From: Azospirillum oleiclasticum
GTDB taxonomy: Bacteria; Pseudomonadota; Alphaproteobacteria; Azospirillales; Azospirillaceae
Length of the DNA stretch: 64,000 nucleotides
Assembly: GCF_013423485.1 (NCBI RefSeq)
Contig: NZ_JABFFR010000001.1
Coordinates: 186,001-250,000 of the forward strand
Direction: 5' to 3'
The translations under genes and the position numbers were made by a program. Below, piece after piece: positions 27,133 to 37,508 of this stretch (the stretch's first letter is position 1; each line of letters starts with the position of its first letter). Under the pieces are notes generated by a model. The model did not search any database, was not told the origin of the DNA, and saw only the letters and a list, made by a program, of their open reading frames with translations.

Positions 27133-29790
27133 TTACGCCGCGATCGGCTGGCGGGCCTGAGACGGCTGGCCGGCCGGGGCGGACTCGACGGTCGCGGCCG
27201 GGGCCGGCAGCGGGACCTGCGCCTCGCGGGCCGGGAGCATGTCGCCGACGGCGAGCGCCACCGCGATCAGGTTCGGCAGGGCCATGGCGGCCAGCAGGAA
27301 CGACCACAGCTCCAGGGACAGGGTGCCCAGCGGGTTGGCGAGCGAGGCGGTCACCGCCGACGCCAGCAGCGCACCGGAGAGGATCGCTTCCGGCCGGGCC
27401 GAGAAGCGGCCGGGGGCCCGCTTGCCGCCCTTGGCGGTGACGCGGAAGGCGTCGCGCCGGCGGACGAGGCCACGTAGGGCGGCGAGCGCCACCGTGGTGG
27501 ACAGCGCCATGCCGACGGCGCAGGCGCCCAGCGATTCCTTCCACGTGTTGCCCGACGCGAAGCGCGAGGCGGCGAGGCTGGAGCCGGCGCGCAGCAGCAG
27601 GGCGGCGAGCACGCCCGCGGTGGCCTCCACCGGCGGCAGGTGCAGCGGGAACACCAGCGACGCGAAGGTCCAGACGATGGCGGCGGCGGCGGCGAACAGG
27701 CCCACCGCGTCGGACCACCAGCGGCCCCAGTTGGTCAGGTAGCCGACCTTCTGGCGCAGGGTCAGCGCGGTCGAGCCGGGCAGGAACTTGCGCCAGTGGG
27801 CGCGCATGATCTGCGTGGAGCCGAACACCCAACGGTCGCGCTGCTTGCGGAACTGCATGAAGTTGTCGGGAGCCAGCCCGGCGCCCAACCGCTCGTCGGT
27901 GTAGGCGGCGCGGTAGCCGGCGGACAGGATGCGGATGCCCAGCTCCGTGTCCTCGCAGATGCCATGCTCCGACCAGCCGCCGACGCGGTCCATGGCGGCG
28001 CGGCGCAGCATGATCATGGTGCCGTGGCAGATGAAGGCCTGCGACGCCAGACCCTCCTGCATACCGACGTCGAAGAAGGCGCGGTATTCGGCGGTCATGG
28101 CGGCCTTCAGGGCCGATTCATGGCCGTCGCGGTGCTCCTGCGGGGCCTGCACGATGCCGACCGACGGATCGCGGAAGGCCGGCACCAGCTTGCGCAACCA
28201 GTCGCGGGCGACCGTGTAGTCGGCGTCCAGCACGGCGACGATCTCGGCCTCGGGCGACGTGTGGCGGAGCGCGGCGTTCAGCGCACCGGCCTTGTAGCCC
28301 GCGATCGTCGGGTACCAGTGGAACTTGAAGCGCGGGCCGAGCTGGGCGCAGTGCTCCTCCACCGGGCGGACGAGGGACTCGTCCTCGGTGTTGTTGATCA
28401 GCACCACCACCTCGAAGTTCGGGTAGTCGAGGCGGGCGAGCGCGTTCAGCGTGGCGGCCAGCACGTCCGGCTGCTCGCGGCAGGCGGCGATGTGGACCGA
28501 CACCATCGGCGCCTCGTCAGGCACGATCGGGGCGTCGTTGAGGGCCAGAAGCTGCGGCGCGCGGCCGGTGAACAGGCGGCGCACCACCTCGGTCAGGTCG
28601 GCGAAGGCGACGCTCAGCATCAGGGCGCCCAGCAGGAAGGCGGAACCCCAGGTGGTGGCGGCGCCGAAGGTGAGGTATTCACCCGAGGCCCCGATCACCG
28701 CGATGCCGACCGCGGCACCGATCAGGTTGGCGCCGATGCCGGCGGCCAGCGCGAAGCTCACGCCGGTGCGGCGGCGGAAGGCGACGAAACCGGCCAGCAG
28801 AGCGCCCAGCACGACCGCCACGGCGGCCCCCATGCGCTCGCCCTGGGACGCCGGGACCGCACCCGCGAGCGGCCATTTCGGCGCGCGATCGGCGTCGAGC
28901 ACGCCCCAGCTCGGGCCCGGCGCGCCTTCGATGGTGGTCTTCCACACCCCGTCGAAGGCCTCTACCACGTTGTAGGCGATGCCGAGCATGCCGGCTTCCA
29001 TGGCGAAGTTGCGGACCACCTCGGCCTGCGCCTCGCGCGAGGGGTAGGCGTCGTGGAAGTTGTTGCCGCCGCTGGGCCAGCCCACCTCGCCCACGAACAG
29101 GGGCTTGCCGGGGTGCGCCTTGCGCACGGTGTCCAGGCGGTCGCGGATCCAGGTGAGCGCGTTCTGGACGGGCACGCCTTCCCAGTAGGGCAGCACGTGG
29201 ACGCCCATGAAGTCGGAGGCGTCGATGGTCTCCTTCGCCTTGACGATCTCCGACCAGACGTCGGCGGTGCCGACCTGGATGCGGGCGGGCAGGGCGGCGC
29301 GGACGCGCTTGATGTAGGCGGCCAGCTCCGCGTCGGTCACTTCGGCGCGCAGCAGCGCCTCGTTGCCGACCACCACCCGGTCGATGCCGCGGACGCTGTA
29401 AGCCAACTCGATCGCGCGGGCGATCTCGCGCTCGTTGCGGGCCTTGTCGTCACTGATCCACAGGCCGAGCGTCACGTCCAGCCCCTGACGGGCGGCGATC
29501 TCCGGCACCTCGCCCTGGGACCCCAGCGAGGAGTAGGTACGCACCCCGTTGGCGAAACCGGAGATGGCGGACATGTCCCGCTCGATCTCGATGGTCGGCA
29601 CGATGGGATTCTCGTTCGGGTCGTAGTCGCGGCCCGACGGCGAATAGGAGACGGATTCGATCCTCCCCGGTGCCGCCTCGACGGGCACGGGTGCGTTGCG
29701 CCAGGACCAGAAGGACACGTGCCCGGCGGTCACGGCCAGCAGGGCGGCGGCGATCACGAGGGATCGCTTCGAACGCTTCGGAGTGCTCAT
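27133..29790 (-). CDS. Bifunctional GH17-GT2 membrane beta-glucan synthase (NdvB-like)
   Basis: An 885-residue inner-membrane protein. After an N-terminal anchor (residues ~10-28) comes a GH17 glucanase/transglycosylase-type domain (~50-310) with acid Glu in VVGNEALLRAEV and nucleophile Glu in GEVGWPSGGN. Two or three membrane helices (~320-400) lead to a GT2 domain (~420-680) with INNTEDE, VLDADY (DxD), HGICEDTELG and the RKQRDRW (QxxRW) motif, then several C-terminal helices. This layout is that of NdvB-type proteins making periplasmic beta-1,3-linked glucans in Bradyrhizobium and Pseudomonas. The exact linkage and whether the product is cyclic cannot be told from sequence. Confidence 0.88.
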   Translation of the reverse strand: MSTPKRSKRSLVIAAALLAVTAGHVSFWSWRNAPVPVEAAPGRIESVSYSPSGRDYDPNENPIVPTIEIERDMSAISGFANGVRTYSSLGSQGEVPEIAARQGLDVTLGLWISDDKARNEREIARAIELAYSVRGIDRVVVGNEALLRAEVTDAELAAYIKRVRAALPARIQVGTADVWSEIVKAKETIDASDFMGVHVLPYWEGVPVQNALTWIRDRLDTVRKAHPGKPLFVGEVGWPSGGNNFHDAYPSREAQAEVVRNFAMEAGMLGIAYNVVEAFDGVWKTTIEGAPGPSWGVLDADRAPKWPLAGAVPASQGERMGAAVAVVLGALLAGFVAFRRRTGVSFALAAGIGANLIGAAVGIAVIGASGEYLTFGAATTWGSAFLLGALMLSVAFADLTEVVRRLFTGRAPQLLALNDAPIVPDEAPMVSVHIAACREQPDVLAATLNALARLDYPNFEVVVLINNTEDESLVRPVEEHCAQLGPRFKFHWYPTIAGYKAGALNAALRHTSPEAEIVAVLDADYTVARDWLRKLVPAFRDPSVGIVQAPQEHRDGHESALKAAMTAEYRAFFDVGMQEGLASQAFICHGTMIMLRRAAMDRVGGWSEHGICEDTELGIRILSAGYRAAYTDERLGAGLAPDNFMQFRKQRDRWVFGSTQIMRAHWRKFLPGSTALTLRQKVGYLTNWGRWWSDAVGLFAAAAAIVWTFASLVFPLHLPPVEATAGVLAALLLRAGSSLAASRFASGNTWKESLGACAVGMALSTTVALAALRGLVRRRDAFRVTAKGGKRAPGRFSARPEAILSGALLASAVTASLANPLGTLSLELWSFLLAAMALPNLIAVALAVGDMLPAREAQVPLPAPAATVESAPAGQPSQARQPIAA

Positions 29791-29903
29791 GGGTGCGGAT
29801 CAGGGAGGTTGTTCGGACGGGAGTGGCGCGGCCACTCGACAACGCCAAGAACAACGGGCGCCGAAAATTATTCCAGCCGATGCGTCAGAACGGGTGTCCC
29901 AAG

Positions 29904-30737
29904 TCAGCCTTTGACCGCGCCCGCGGTGAGCCCTGCGACAATGCGCCGCTGGAAGGCCAGGACGAGCGCGATCAGCGGCACCGTCACCACCACCGACGCC
30001 GCCATGATGTGGCCCCAGGGCAGCTCGTACGCGCTGGCGCCCGACATCGAGGCGATGGCCGGGGGCACGGTGCGGCGGTCGGCGGTCAGGGTGAAGGTCA
30101 GAGCGAACAGGAACTCGTTCCAGGCGGCGATGAAGGCCAGCAGCCCTGTCGATACCAGCGCCGGTCCGAGCAGCGGCAGGAAGATGCCGAACACGATCCG
30201 CCAGGGTCCGGCCCCGTCCACCAGGGCGGACTCCTCCAGCTCCCGCGGCATGGAGCGCATGAAGGCGGTCAGCACCCACACCGTGAAGGGCAGGGTGAAG
30301 ATCAGGTAGGTGAGGCCGAGGCCGGTCAGGCTGTTGTAGAGCCCCAGCCAGCGGATCACCTCGAACAGCCCCGACAGCACCGCCACCTGCGGGAACATCG
30401 ACACCGACAGCACCGTCAGCAGCAGCAGGCGCCGCCCGCGGAACGCAGCGCGCCCCAGCGCGTAGGCTGCGGTGACCGACAGGCCCAGCGACACGGTGAC
30501 CACCCCGGTGGCGACGGCGAGCGAGTTCAGGATGTTCCGCCCGAAGGGCTGCACGGTGAAGATGTCGCGGTAGTTGGTGAGGCTCGCATGACCGGGCCAC
30601 AGCGACGGCTCGAACAGGGCGCTGCCGGTCTTCAGCGACGACACGGTCGCCCACAGCAGCGGAAAGGCGCTGTAGGCCACGATGAGCGTGACCAGAAGCC
30701 ACAGCCCCGCCCGGCCGATCAGCCGCACGGCCCTCAC
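29904..30737 (-). CDS. Sugar ABC transporter permease, MalG type
   Basis: A 277-residue inner-membrane permease with about six helices and the EAA loop ESALVDGAGPWRIVFGIFLP that contacts the ATPase. MalG-type subunits of carbohydrate importers share WNEFLFALTF near residue 205. The GTG start overlaps the stop of the MalF-type permease (GTGA). Substrate unknown; trehalose/maltose-like or polyol is plausible. Confidence 0.92.
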   Translation of the reverse strand: MRAVRLIGRAGLWLLVTLIVAYSAFPLLWATVSSLKTGSALFEPSLWPGHASLTNYRDIFTVQPFGRNILNSLAVATGVVTVSLGLSVTAAYALGRAAFRGRRLLLLTVLSVSMFPQVAVLSGLFEVIRWLGLYNSLTGLGLTYLIFTLPFTVWVLTAFMRSMPRELEESALVDGAGPWRIVFGIFLPLLGPALVSTGLLAFIAAWNEFLFALTFTLTADRRTVPPAIASMSGASAYELPWGHIMAASVVVTVPLIALVLAFQRRIVAGLTAGAVKG

Positions 30738-31647
30738 CGCTCCGGCTCCCCGTCGCCCAGCCGCAGCCGTCCGGCGGTGATGGCGAGTGCGGTGACCAGC
30801 GCCACCACCAGCACCAGCGCGGAGGATGCGGCGGAGCCGTAGCCCACGTCCTGGAACTCGATCAGGTGCTGCCGGGCATAGACGGACATGGACATGGTCT
30901 CCCGGCTGTTGCCGGTGAGGACGTACATCAGGTCGAAGACGCGCAGTGCGTCCAACGTGCGGAAGATCACCGCCACCATGACCGCCGGCCAGACCAGCGG
31001 CAGGGTGATGTCCAGGAAGACCCGATGCGCCGGCACCCCGTCCACCCGCGCAGCCTCGTAAAGCTCGCCGGGGACGAGCTGGAGTGCCGCCAGGATCAGC
31101 AGCGTCATGAAGGGGGTGGACTTCCACACATCCACCGCGATCACCGCGGGCAGGGCGAGCGCCGGGTCGGCCGTCCAGGCCAAGGGGGCGGCGATCAGGC
31201 CGAGCGCCAGCAGGATCGTGTTCACCACGCCGTAGAGGTCGTGCAGCATCCACGCCCACATCTGCGCCGACACCACGGTGGGAATGGCCCAGGGGATCAG
31301 CACGACGGCGCGCAGCACGCCGCGCAGCGGCAGCCGGCGGTTCAGCACCAGCGCCAGGGCGAAGCCCAGCGCCGTCTCCAGCGTCACCGACACGCCGGCG
31401 AAGAGCAGCGTGTTGCCGACCGCGCGCCACCACACCGGATCCAGCCCCAGCCAGTAATAATTCTCCAGCCCGATGACGGCGTGGTCGTCCAGCGTCGCCA
31501 GCGTGGCGTCGGTCAGCGAGAACCACAAGGTGCGGGCCAGCGGCCAGCCGGCCACCAGCGCCAGCACCGCCGCCATGGGAAGGACGAACAGCGGAACGGC
31601 GCGCCGGCGCATGCGCTCCACAGGACCGTCGGTGCCCGTCCCGCCGC

Positions 31648-31651
<4 letters not shown>
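30734..31651 (-). CDS. Sugar ABC transporter permease, MalF type
   Basis: A 305-residue inner-membrane permease with six helices after a short cytoplasmic N-terminus and the EAA loop YEAARVDGVPAHRVFLDITLP. It is the MalF partner of the following permease. The GTG start overlaps the TGA of the binding-protein gene by four bases (GTGA), so all three genes are translationally coupled. No ATPase gene accompanies them in the window. Confidence 0.92.
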
Positions 31652-32928
<1,277 letters not shown>

Positions 32929-32965
32929 GTCCAAGGCAACGGGGGGGCGTGCGGTGAGTTCCGTC

Positions 32966-33364
32966 CTACTCCGCCGCGAGCCGCGTCGCGCGGGCCTCCA
33001 TCACCCGCGGCAGGTTCACCTCGACCCAGTCGGCCAGCGCCGCCACGCGCTCCGCCGCCTCGATCCCCAGGGGTGTCAGGCTGTATTCGACGTGCGGCGG
33101 GATGACGGGGAAGGCGTGGCGGTCGATCAGGCCGTCGGCCTCCAGCCCCTGCAGGGTCTGGGCCAGCATCTTCTCGCTGACCCCGGCGGCCGCCCGGCGC
33201 AGGTCGCTGAATCGGCGGGTGCCGTCGCGCAGGATCATCAGAACCAGCAGGCCCCACAGACTGGTCATGCGCTTCAGCACCTCGCGCGACGGACAGTCGG
33301 TGCTGAGAAGCGCGCCGCGGCGGATCTGGTCGGAGAGGCTTTCACGCGGGTGCGGATCGGTCAT
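32966..33364 (-). CDS. HxlR-family (DUF24) redox-type transcriptional regulator
   Basis: A 132-residue winged-helix repressor. SREVLKRMTSLWGLLVLMIL and FSDLRRAAAGVSEKMLAQTLQGLE form the HTH; YSLTPLG marks the wing. A single N-terminal Cys in TDCPSREVL sits where the redox-sensing Cys lies in YodB and QorR. It is divergent from a QorB-like quinone reductase, the classic target of this subgroup, so autoregulation and quinone/electrophile sensing are likely. It may also affect the ABC genes 37 nt downstream. Confidence 0.9.
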   Translation of the reverse strand: MTDPHPRESLSDQIRRGALLSTDCPSREVLKRMTSLWGLLVLMILRDGTRRFSDLRRAAAGVSEKMLAQTLQGLEADGLIDRHAFPVIPPHVEYSLTPLGIEAAERVAALADWVEVNLPRVMEARATRLAAE

Positions 33365-33384
33365 TGGACACTAACTTTTTTGTG

Positions 33385-33408
33385 CGTACTTCCAGGATGG
33401 ACGGTACG
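33385..33408. promoter_or_regulatory. Candidate HxlR operator between divergent genes
   Basis: CGTAC (33385-33389) and GTACG (33404-33408) form an inverted repeat with 14-nt spacer inside the 89-nt divergent region. HxlR/DUF24 regulators bind such imperfect GTAC-containing dyads near the promoter. The arms are short, so chance occurrence is possible. Confidence 0.3.
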
Positions 33409-33453
33409 AGTTTAACTTGCGGCTTCGTTCCACACAAGCCGAGGATGCCCATC

Positions 33454-34314
33454 ATGATCGCCGTCACCGGAGCCACCGGCCAGCTTGGCCGGCTCGTCAT
33501 CGACGCTCTGTTGCGCCGGGTTGCCGCCGGGGACATCGTCGCCCTCGTTCGCGACCCCGCCAAGGCGGCGGACCTCGCGGCCAAGGGTGTCACCGTCCGC
33601 CGCGCCGACTATGACGAGCCGGACACGCTGGCCACCGCACTCGCCGGCATCGACCGGCTGCTGCTGATCTCCGGCAACGCCATCGGCCGCCGCCTGCCAC
33701 AGCACCGCGCGGTGATCGAGGCCGCCAAGGCCGCCGGGGTTCCCTTCATCGCCTACACCAGCGTCCTTCGTGCCGACAGCTCCGCCCTCGGCGTCGCCGT
33801 GGAACACCGCGCGACGGAGGAGCTGCTGGCGGCGAGCGGCATTCCGCACGCGCTGTTGCGCAACGGCTGGTACACGGAGAATTACACGGCCTCCGTCCCC
33901 GTGGCCCTTCAGCACGGGGTGGTGCTGGGCAGTGCCGGGGAGGGGCGGATCGCGTCCGCCGCCCGCGCCGACTACGCCGAGGCCGCCGCCGCGGTGCTGA
34001 CCGCGGCGGAGCTGCCGGCGGGCCGTGTCTACGAGCTGGCCGGAGACGGCGCCTTCACGCTGGCGGAGTTCGCGGCCGAACTGTCGCGCCAGACCGGCCG
34101 CGCGATCCCCTACAACAACCTGCCGGAGGCGGAGTACCGGGGGATCCTGCTGCACGCCGGCCTGCCGGAGGGGCTCGCCGACCTGATCGCCCAGTCCGAC
34201 GCGGCGGCGGCCGGCGGTGCCCTGTTCGACGACGGCGGCGCGCTCGGCCGGCTGATCGGGCGCCCGACCACGCCGCTGGCGGCCTCGATCAGCGCGGCTC
34301 TGGCGACGGGCTGA
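33454..34314 (+). CDS. NmrA-like NAD(P)H:quinone oxidoreductase (QorB type)
   Basis: A 286-residue atypical short-chain dehydrogenase resembling E. coli QorB (YtfG). The nucleotide-binding motif is VTGATGQLGRLV (GxxGxxG), with ALVRDP after strand 2 and AYTSVLRADSS plus LLRNGWYTENY in the substrate region. QorB reduces quinones with NADPH and counters electrophile stress. The ATG at 33454 (MIAVTGATG) matches the family start and has GAGG upstream; an in-frame ATG at 33445 is less likely. Its 3' end overlaps the GNAT gene by 26 nt, tail to tail. Confidence 0.9.
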   Translation: MIAVTGATGQLGRLVIDALLRRVAAGDIVALVRDPAKAADLAAKGVTVRRADYDEPDTLATALAGIDRLLLISGNAIGRRLPQHRAVIEAAKAAGVPFIAYTSVLRADSSALGVAVEHRATEELLAASGIPHALLRNGWYTENYTASVPVALQHGVVLGSAGEGRIASAARADYAEAAAAVLTAAELPAGRVYELAGDGAFTLAEFAAELSRQTGRAIPYNNLPEAEYRGILLHAGLPEGLADLIAQSDAAAAGGALFDDGGALGRLIGRPTTPLAASISAALATG

Positions 34315-35017
34315 GCCGCAGGTCCGACAGCCGCCGGATCTGCCGCCCGTCCGCGTCGAAGTTGGCCGGATCCAGCCACGCGCCGAAGGCGGCGCGGATG
34401 GCCGGCCATTCGCGGTCGGTGATGGAGTACCAGGCGGTGTCGCGGTTGCGGCCCTTGTAGACGATGGCCTGCCGGAACGTTCCCTCGTAGGTGAACCCCA
34501 GCCGCTCCGCCGCGGCGCGGGAGGGGGCGTTCAGGCTGTCGCACTTCCACTCGTAGCGGCGGTAGCCCAGCTCGTCGAAGGCGCGGCGCATCATCAGCGC
34601 CATCGCCTCGGTGGCGACCGGGCTGCGCTGCATCAGGGGGGAGAAGTTGAGGTGCCCGACCTCGATGACGCCGGACCCCCGGTCGATGCGCAGATAGGCG
34701 GCCACCCCGACCGCCCGTCCGGTGGCGGCATCGACCACGGCGTGGAACAGCGGGTCGCTGCCGGCGACCACACCCGCCATCCAGGTCCGGTAGGAGTCGA
34801 AATCCGCAAAGGGGCCGTAGCCGAGATAGGTCCAGTTCCGCCCTTCGGCGTCGAGCGCGCAGGCATCGAAGAGCTGCGCCGCGTGGCGGTCGGTGTCCAG
34901 CGGCTCCACCCGGCAGAAGCGGCCGCCCATCGATGTGCGCGGCGGCAGCGGGCGGGGCGTCCAGTCCGGCAGCGGGAATCCCACCGGCTGTCTCAGCGGG
35001 TTGACGGGTGTTTCCAT
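34289..35017 (-). CDS. GNAT-family N-acetyltransferase (RimJ/RimL-like)
   Basis: A 242-residue acetyltransferase of the RimJ/RimL branch. Features are a beta strand with IEVGHLNFSPLMQRSP ahead of the acetyl-CoA loop and the helix NAPSRAAAERLGFTYEGTFRQ. The substrate is unknown: protein N-termini, amino acids or antibiotics are all possible. GGAAGGAG just before the ATG supports the start. It converges with and overlaps the qorB-like gene. Confidence 0.88.
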   Translation of the reverse strand: METPVNPLRQPVGFPLPDWTPRPLPPRTSMGGRFCRVEPLDTDRHAAQLFDACALDAEGRNWTYLGYGPFADFDSYRTWMAGVVAGSDPLFHAVVDAATGRAVGVAAYLRIDRGSGVIEVGHLNFSPLMQRSPVATEAMALMMRRAFDELGYRRYEWKCDSLNAPSRAAAERLGFTYEGTFRQAIVYKGRNRDTAWYSITDREWPAIRAAFGAWLDPANFDADGRQIRRLSDLRLSPSPEPR

Positions 35018-35051
35018 GGGCTCCTTCCATGTGGCGGGCCGGGCGCGGTGT

Positions 35052-37508
35052 TCAGGCCGCCTTCACCCCCGCCTTGCGCACGCTGGGAAGGGTGACGGTG
35101 ACCGTCGTTCCGGCGCCCAACGTGCTGTCGATGTGCAGGCTACCATGCAGCGCGCTCACCAGGGAATCCACCAGCGACAGGCCGAGGCCGGTGCCCTCCT
35201 GCTTGCGGGTGTAGGCGTCGCCGATCCGCTCGAACGGCTTCAGCACCATCTGGATGCGGTCGGCCGGAATGCCGATGCCGTTGTCGGACACGGCGAGCGC
35301 CACGGCATCGGGGCCGGCACTGCAGCAGATCACCGCGATGTGGCCCTTGTCCGGTGTGAACTTGATGGCGTTGGACAACAGGTTGAACAGGATCTGGCGC
35401 ACCGCCCGGTCGTCGGCGAACAGCATCAGGCCGGCGGTGTCGCCGTAATCCACGCTCATCGTATGGCCGTGGTCGGCCGCCCGCTGGCGGACCAGGCGCA
35501 CCACCGATTCGACCACCGGCTCGACACCCAGCGGGACCGGCGCCAGATCGAGCTTCCCCGCCTCGATCTTCGACAGATCGAGGATGTCGTTGATCAGCGC
35601 CAGCAGGTGGCTGCCGCTGTCGTGGATGTCGCCGGCATACTCGGCGTATCGCGTCCAGTCGTCGCCGAACACCCGCTCGCGGATGATCTCCGAGAAGCCG
35701 AGGATGGCGTTCAGCGGCGTGCGCAACTCATGGCTCATGCAGGCGAGGAAGTTGGATTTGGCGCGGCTCGCCTCCTCCGCGCGGATGCGCTCGTGGTCGC
35801 GCTGCTCGACCAGCCGGGCCAGCTCCGTCTCCCGGCGTTTCATGTCGGTGATGTCGCTGAACACCCCGACCAGCCCCGCCGTGCGCGACGAGGCGTTGAG
35901 GAAGGCCGCCTTCTTGACGATGATGTCGTGCAATGTTCCGTCGGCGAGTTGGATGCGCGTCTCGTAGGTGATGGATCCCCCACGTTCGATCAAACGCCGG
36001 TCCGCGTCGGCATGCAGGCCGTCGGGATCGTCGGGGATCACGTCGCGCACCCGGCGGCCCTGCAGACTGCCGCGCGGCTGTCCCAGGACCTCCTCGAAGG
36101 CGCGGTTGGCGGCGATGAAGACGCCGTCCAGATCCACGGAGAACACCGGCAGGGGGATGGTGTCGAGCAGCGTGTGCTCGAAGCGCAGGCGATCCTCCAT
36201 GGCCTGTTCGGCCAGCACGCGGGCGGTCACGTCCTGCTGGATGCCGATGAAATGGGTGATGCGGCCGTCGGGGTCGTGCACCGGCGCGATGCTGACGTCG
36301 TTGTAGTAGAAGGCGCCCGACTTGCGGTAATTGCGCACGGTCACCTGGACGGGAAGCCCCTCCTTCAAGGCGTTGCGGATCGTGAACAGCTCGGGCTGGC
36401 GGCTCTCGTCGCCCTGCAGGAAGCGGGGATTGCGGCCGATCACCTCGTGGGCGGCGTAACCGGTGGTCCGCTCGAAGGCCGCGTTGACGTAGACGATGGG
36501 GTTCCCGCCGCCGGCCCGGCAGAGGATCACGCCGTTGGTCGCCTGGTCCAGCGCCTGGTTGCGCAGGCGGAGCTCGGTCAGCGTCGCCGCCCGCGCCCGT
36601 TCGGTACGGACCATCGCCGCGACGAGCAGGGCGCCGCCGCCGCCGATGATCAGGGCGATCAGCCCGGCGCTCACGGCGATCGTCGTCCACTCCGCCAGCA
36701 ACTCGCCCTTGGGGGACGCCGCGACGGCCTGGAGGGGGAGCGTGCGCAGCTGCGAGGTGGCGACGACCATGGTCGGTCCGTCGACCACCCCCGCGCCGGC
36801 CGGCCCGCCGGTCCGGGCCGCCGCCAGCGCCACCGCCTGCCGGGCGATGCCGGCCGCATGACCGGCGTAGAGCATGCCCGGTCCGGCGACGATCTCGCCG
36901 GACCGGGTCGCCAGCGCGTCCACGTCGCGTCCGCCCAGCGACCGTTCATAGCCGAGCAGGACGGAGGCGTCGAAGATCGCCTGTATGGCGCCGGCGAAAC
37001 GGCCGTCCGGACGGACCACCGACCGGCGCAGGGCCACGGTGGCCAGTTCCGGGTCGTGGCCCAGGGTCAGCGTCGCGCGGCCGGTCGCGTGCGCCGAGAA
37101 CTCCTCCGGCGGGATGGTCCGCTGGCGGGGGCGCAGGCAGGTGGAGCCGACGGTTTCGTTGCGCGCGTCGACGGTGGTGATGCAGCCGCCCGGTGGAAGC
37201 TGCCGGGTCATCACCCGCTGCAGCCCGTCGTCCGCGGCCCGCTCGTCGAAGGATTCGATCAGGAAGGCGTAGGTGACGAGCGCCACGTCGGCCTGGCCGA
37301 TCACGCTGTCGGCGTGCTGCGCCATCAGGATGGCGCGGCGCTCCGCCTGCGAGCGCAGGTTTTCGAGGCGGTCGTTGCGTTCCCGCCAGATCTCCGATCC
37401 CAGCAGCAGAATGACAGCAGCCAGCGCGGCGACGGCCAGGGCCGACACGCCGCGCAGCAGGGTCGGCGACGCCGCGTCGGAGGGCGCTCGGAGCCCCGTT
37501 GCGGTCAT
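35052..37508 (-). CDS. Membrane sensor histidine kinase with cysteine-less LOV-like PAS
   Basis: An 818-residue kinase. Two helices (~18-38 and ~275-300) bracket a periplasmic dCache-like domain. Then a LOV-like PAS (~320-428), a second PAS (~445-555), HisKA with SHELRTPLN (His ~593) and HATPase (NLLSNAIKF; EGTGLGLSL). No receiver is attached. The LOV-like domain keeps the flavin-contact Asn/Asn/Gln (N393, N403, Q424) and GRNxRFLQG, but the photoadduct Cys is Pro361. The ATG overlaps the stop of the DctP-like gene (ATGA), so binding protein and kinase are co-translated. Confidence 0.92.
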   Translation of the reverse strand: MTATGLRAPSDAASPTLLRGVSALAVAALAAVILLLGSEIWRERNDRLENLRSQAERRAILMAQHADSVIGQADVALVTYAFLIESFDERAADDGLQRVMTRQLPPGGCITTVDARNETVGSTCLRPRQRTIPPEEFSAHATGRATLTLGHDPELATVALRRSVVRPDGRFAGAIQAIFDASVLLGYERSLGGRDVDALATRSGEIVAGPGMLYAGHAAGIARQAVALAAARTGGPAGAGVVDGPTMVVATSQLRTLPLQAVAASPKGELLAEWTTIAVSAGLIALIIGGGGALLVAAMVRTERARAATLTELRLRNQALDQATNGVILCRAGGGNPIVYVNAAFERTTGYAAHEVIGRNPRFLQGDESRQPELFTIRNALKEGLPVQVTVRNYRKSGAFYYNDVSIAPVHDPDGRITHFIGIQQDVTARVLAEQAMEDRLRFEHTLLDTIPLPVFSVDLDGVFIAANRAFEEVLGQPRGSLQGRRVRDVIPDDPDGLHADADRRLIERGGSITYETRIQLADGTLHDIIVKKAAFLNASSRTAGLVGVFSDITDMKRRETELARLVEQRDHERIRAEEASRAKSNFLACMSHELRTPLNAILGFSEIIRERVFGDDWTRYAEYAGDIHDSGSHLLALINDILDLSKIEAGKLDLAPVPLGVEPVVESVVRLVRQRAADHGHTMSVDYGDTAGLMLFADDRAVRQILFNLLSNAIKFTPDKGHIAVICCSAGPDAVALAVSDNGIGIPADRIQMVLKPFERIGDAYTRKQEGTGLGLSLVDSLVSALHGSLHIDSTLGAGTTVTVTLPSVRKAGVKAA

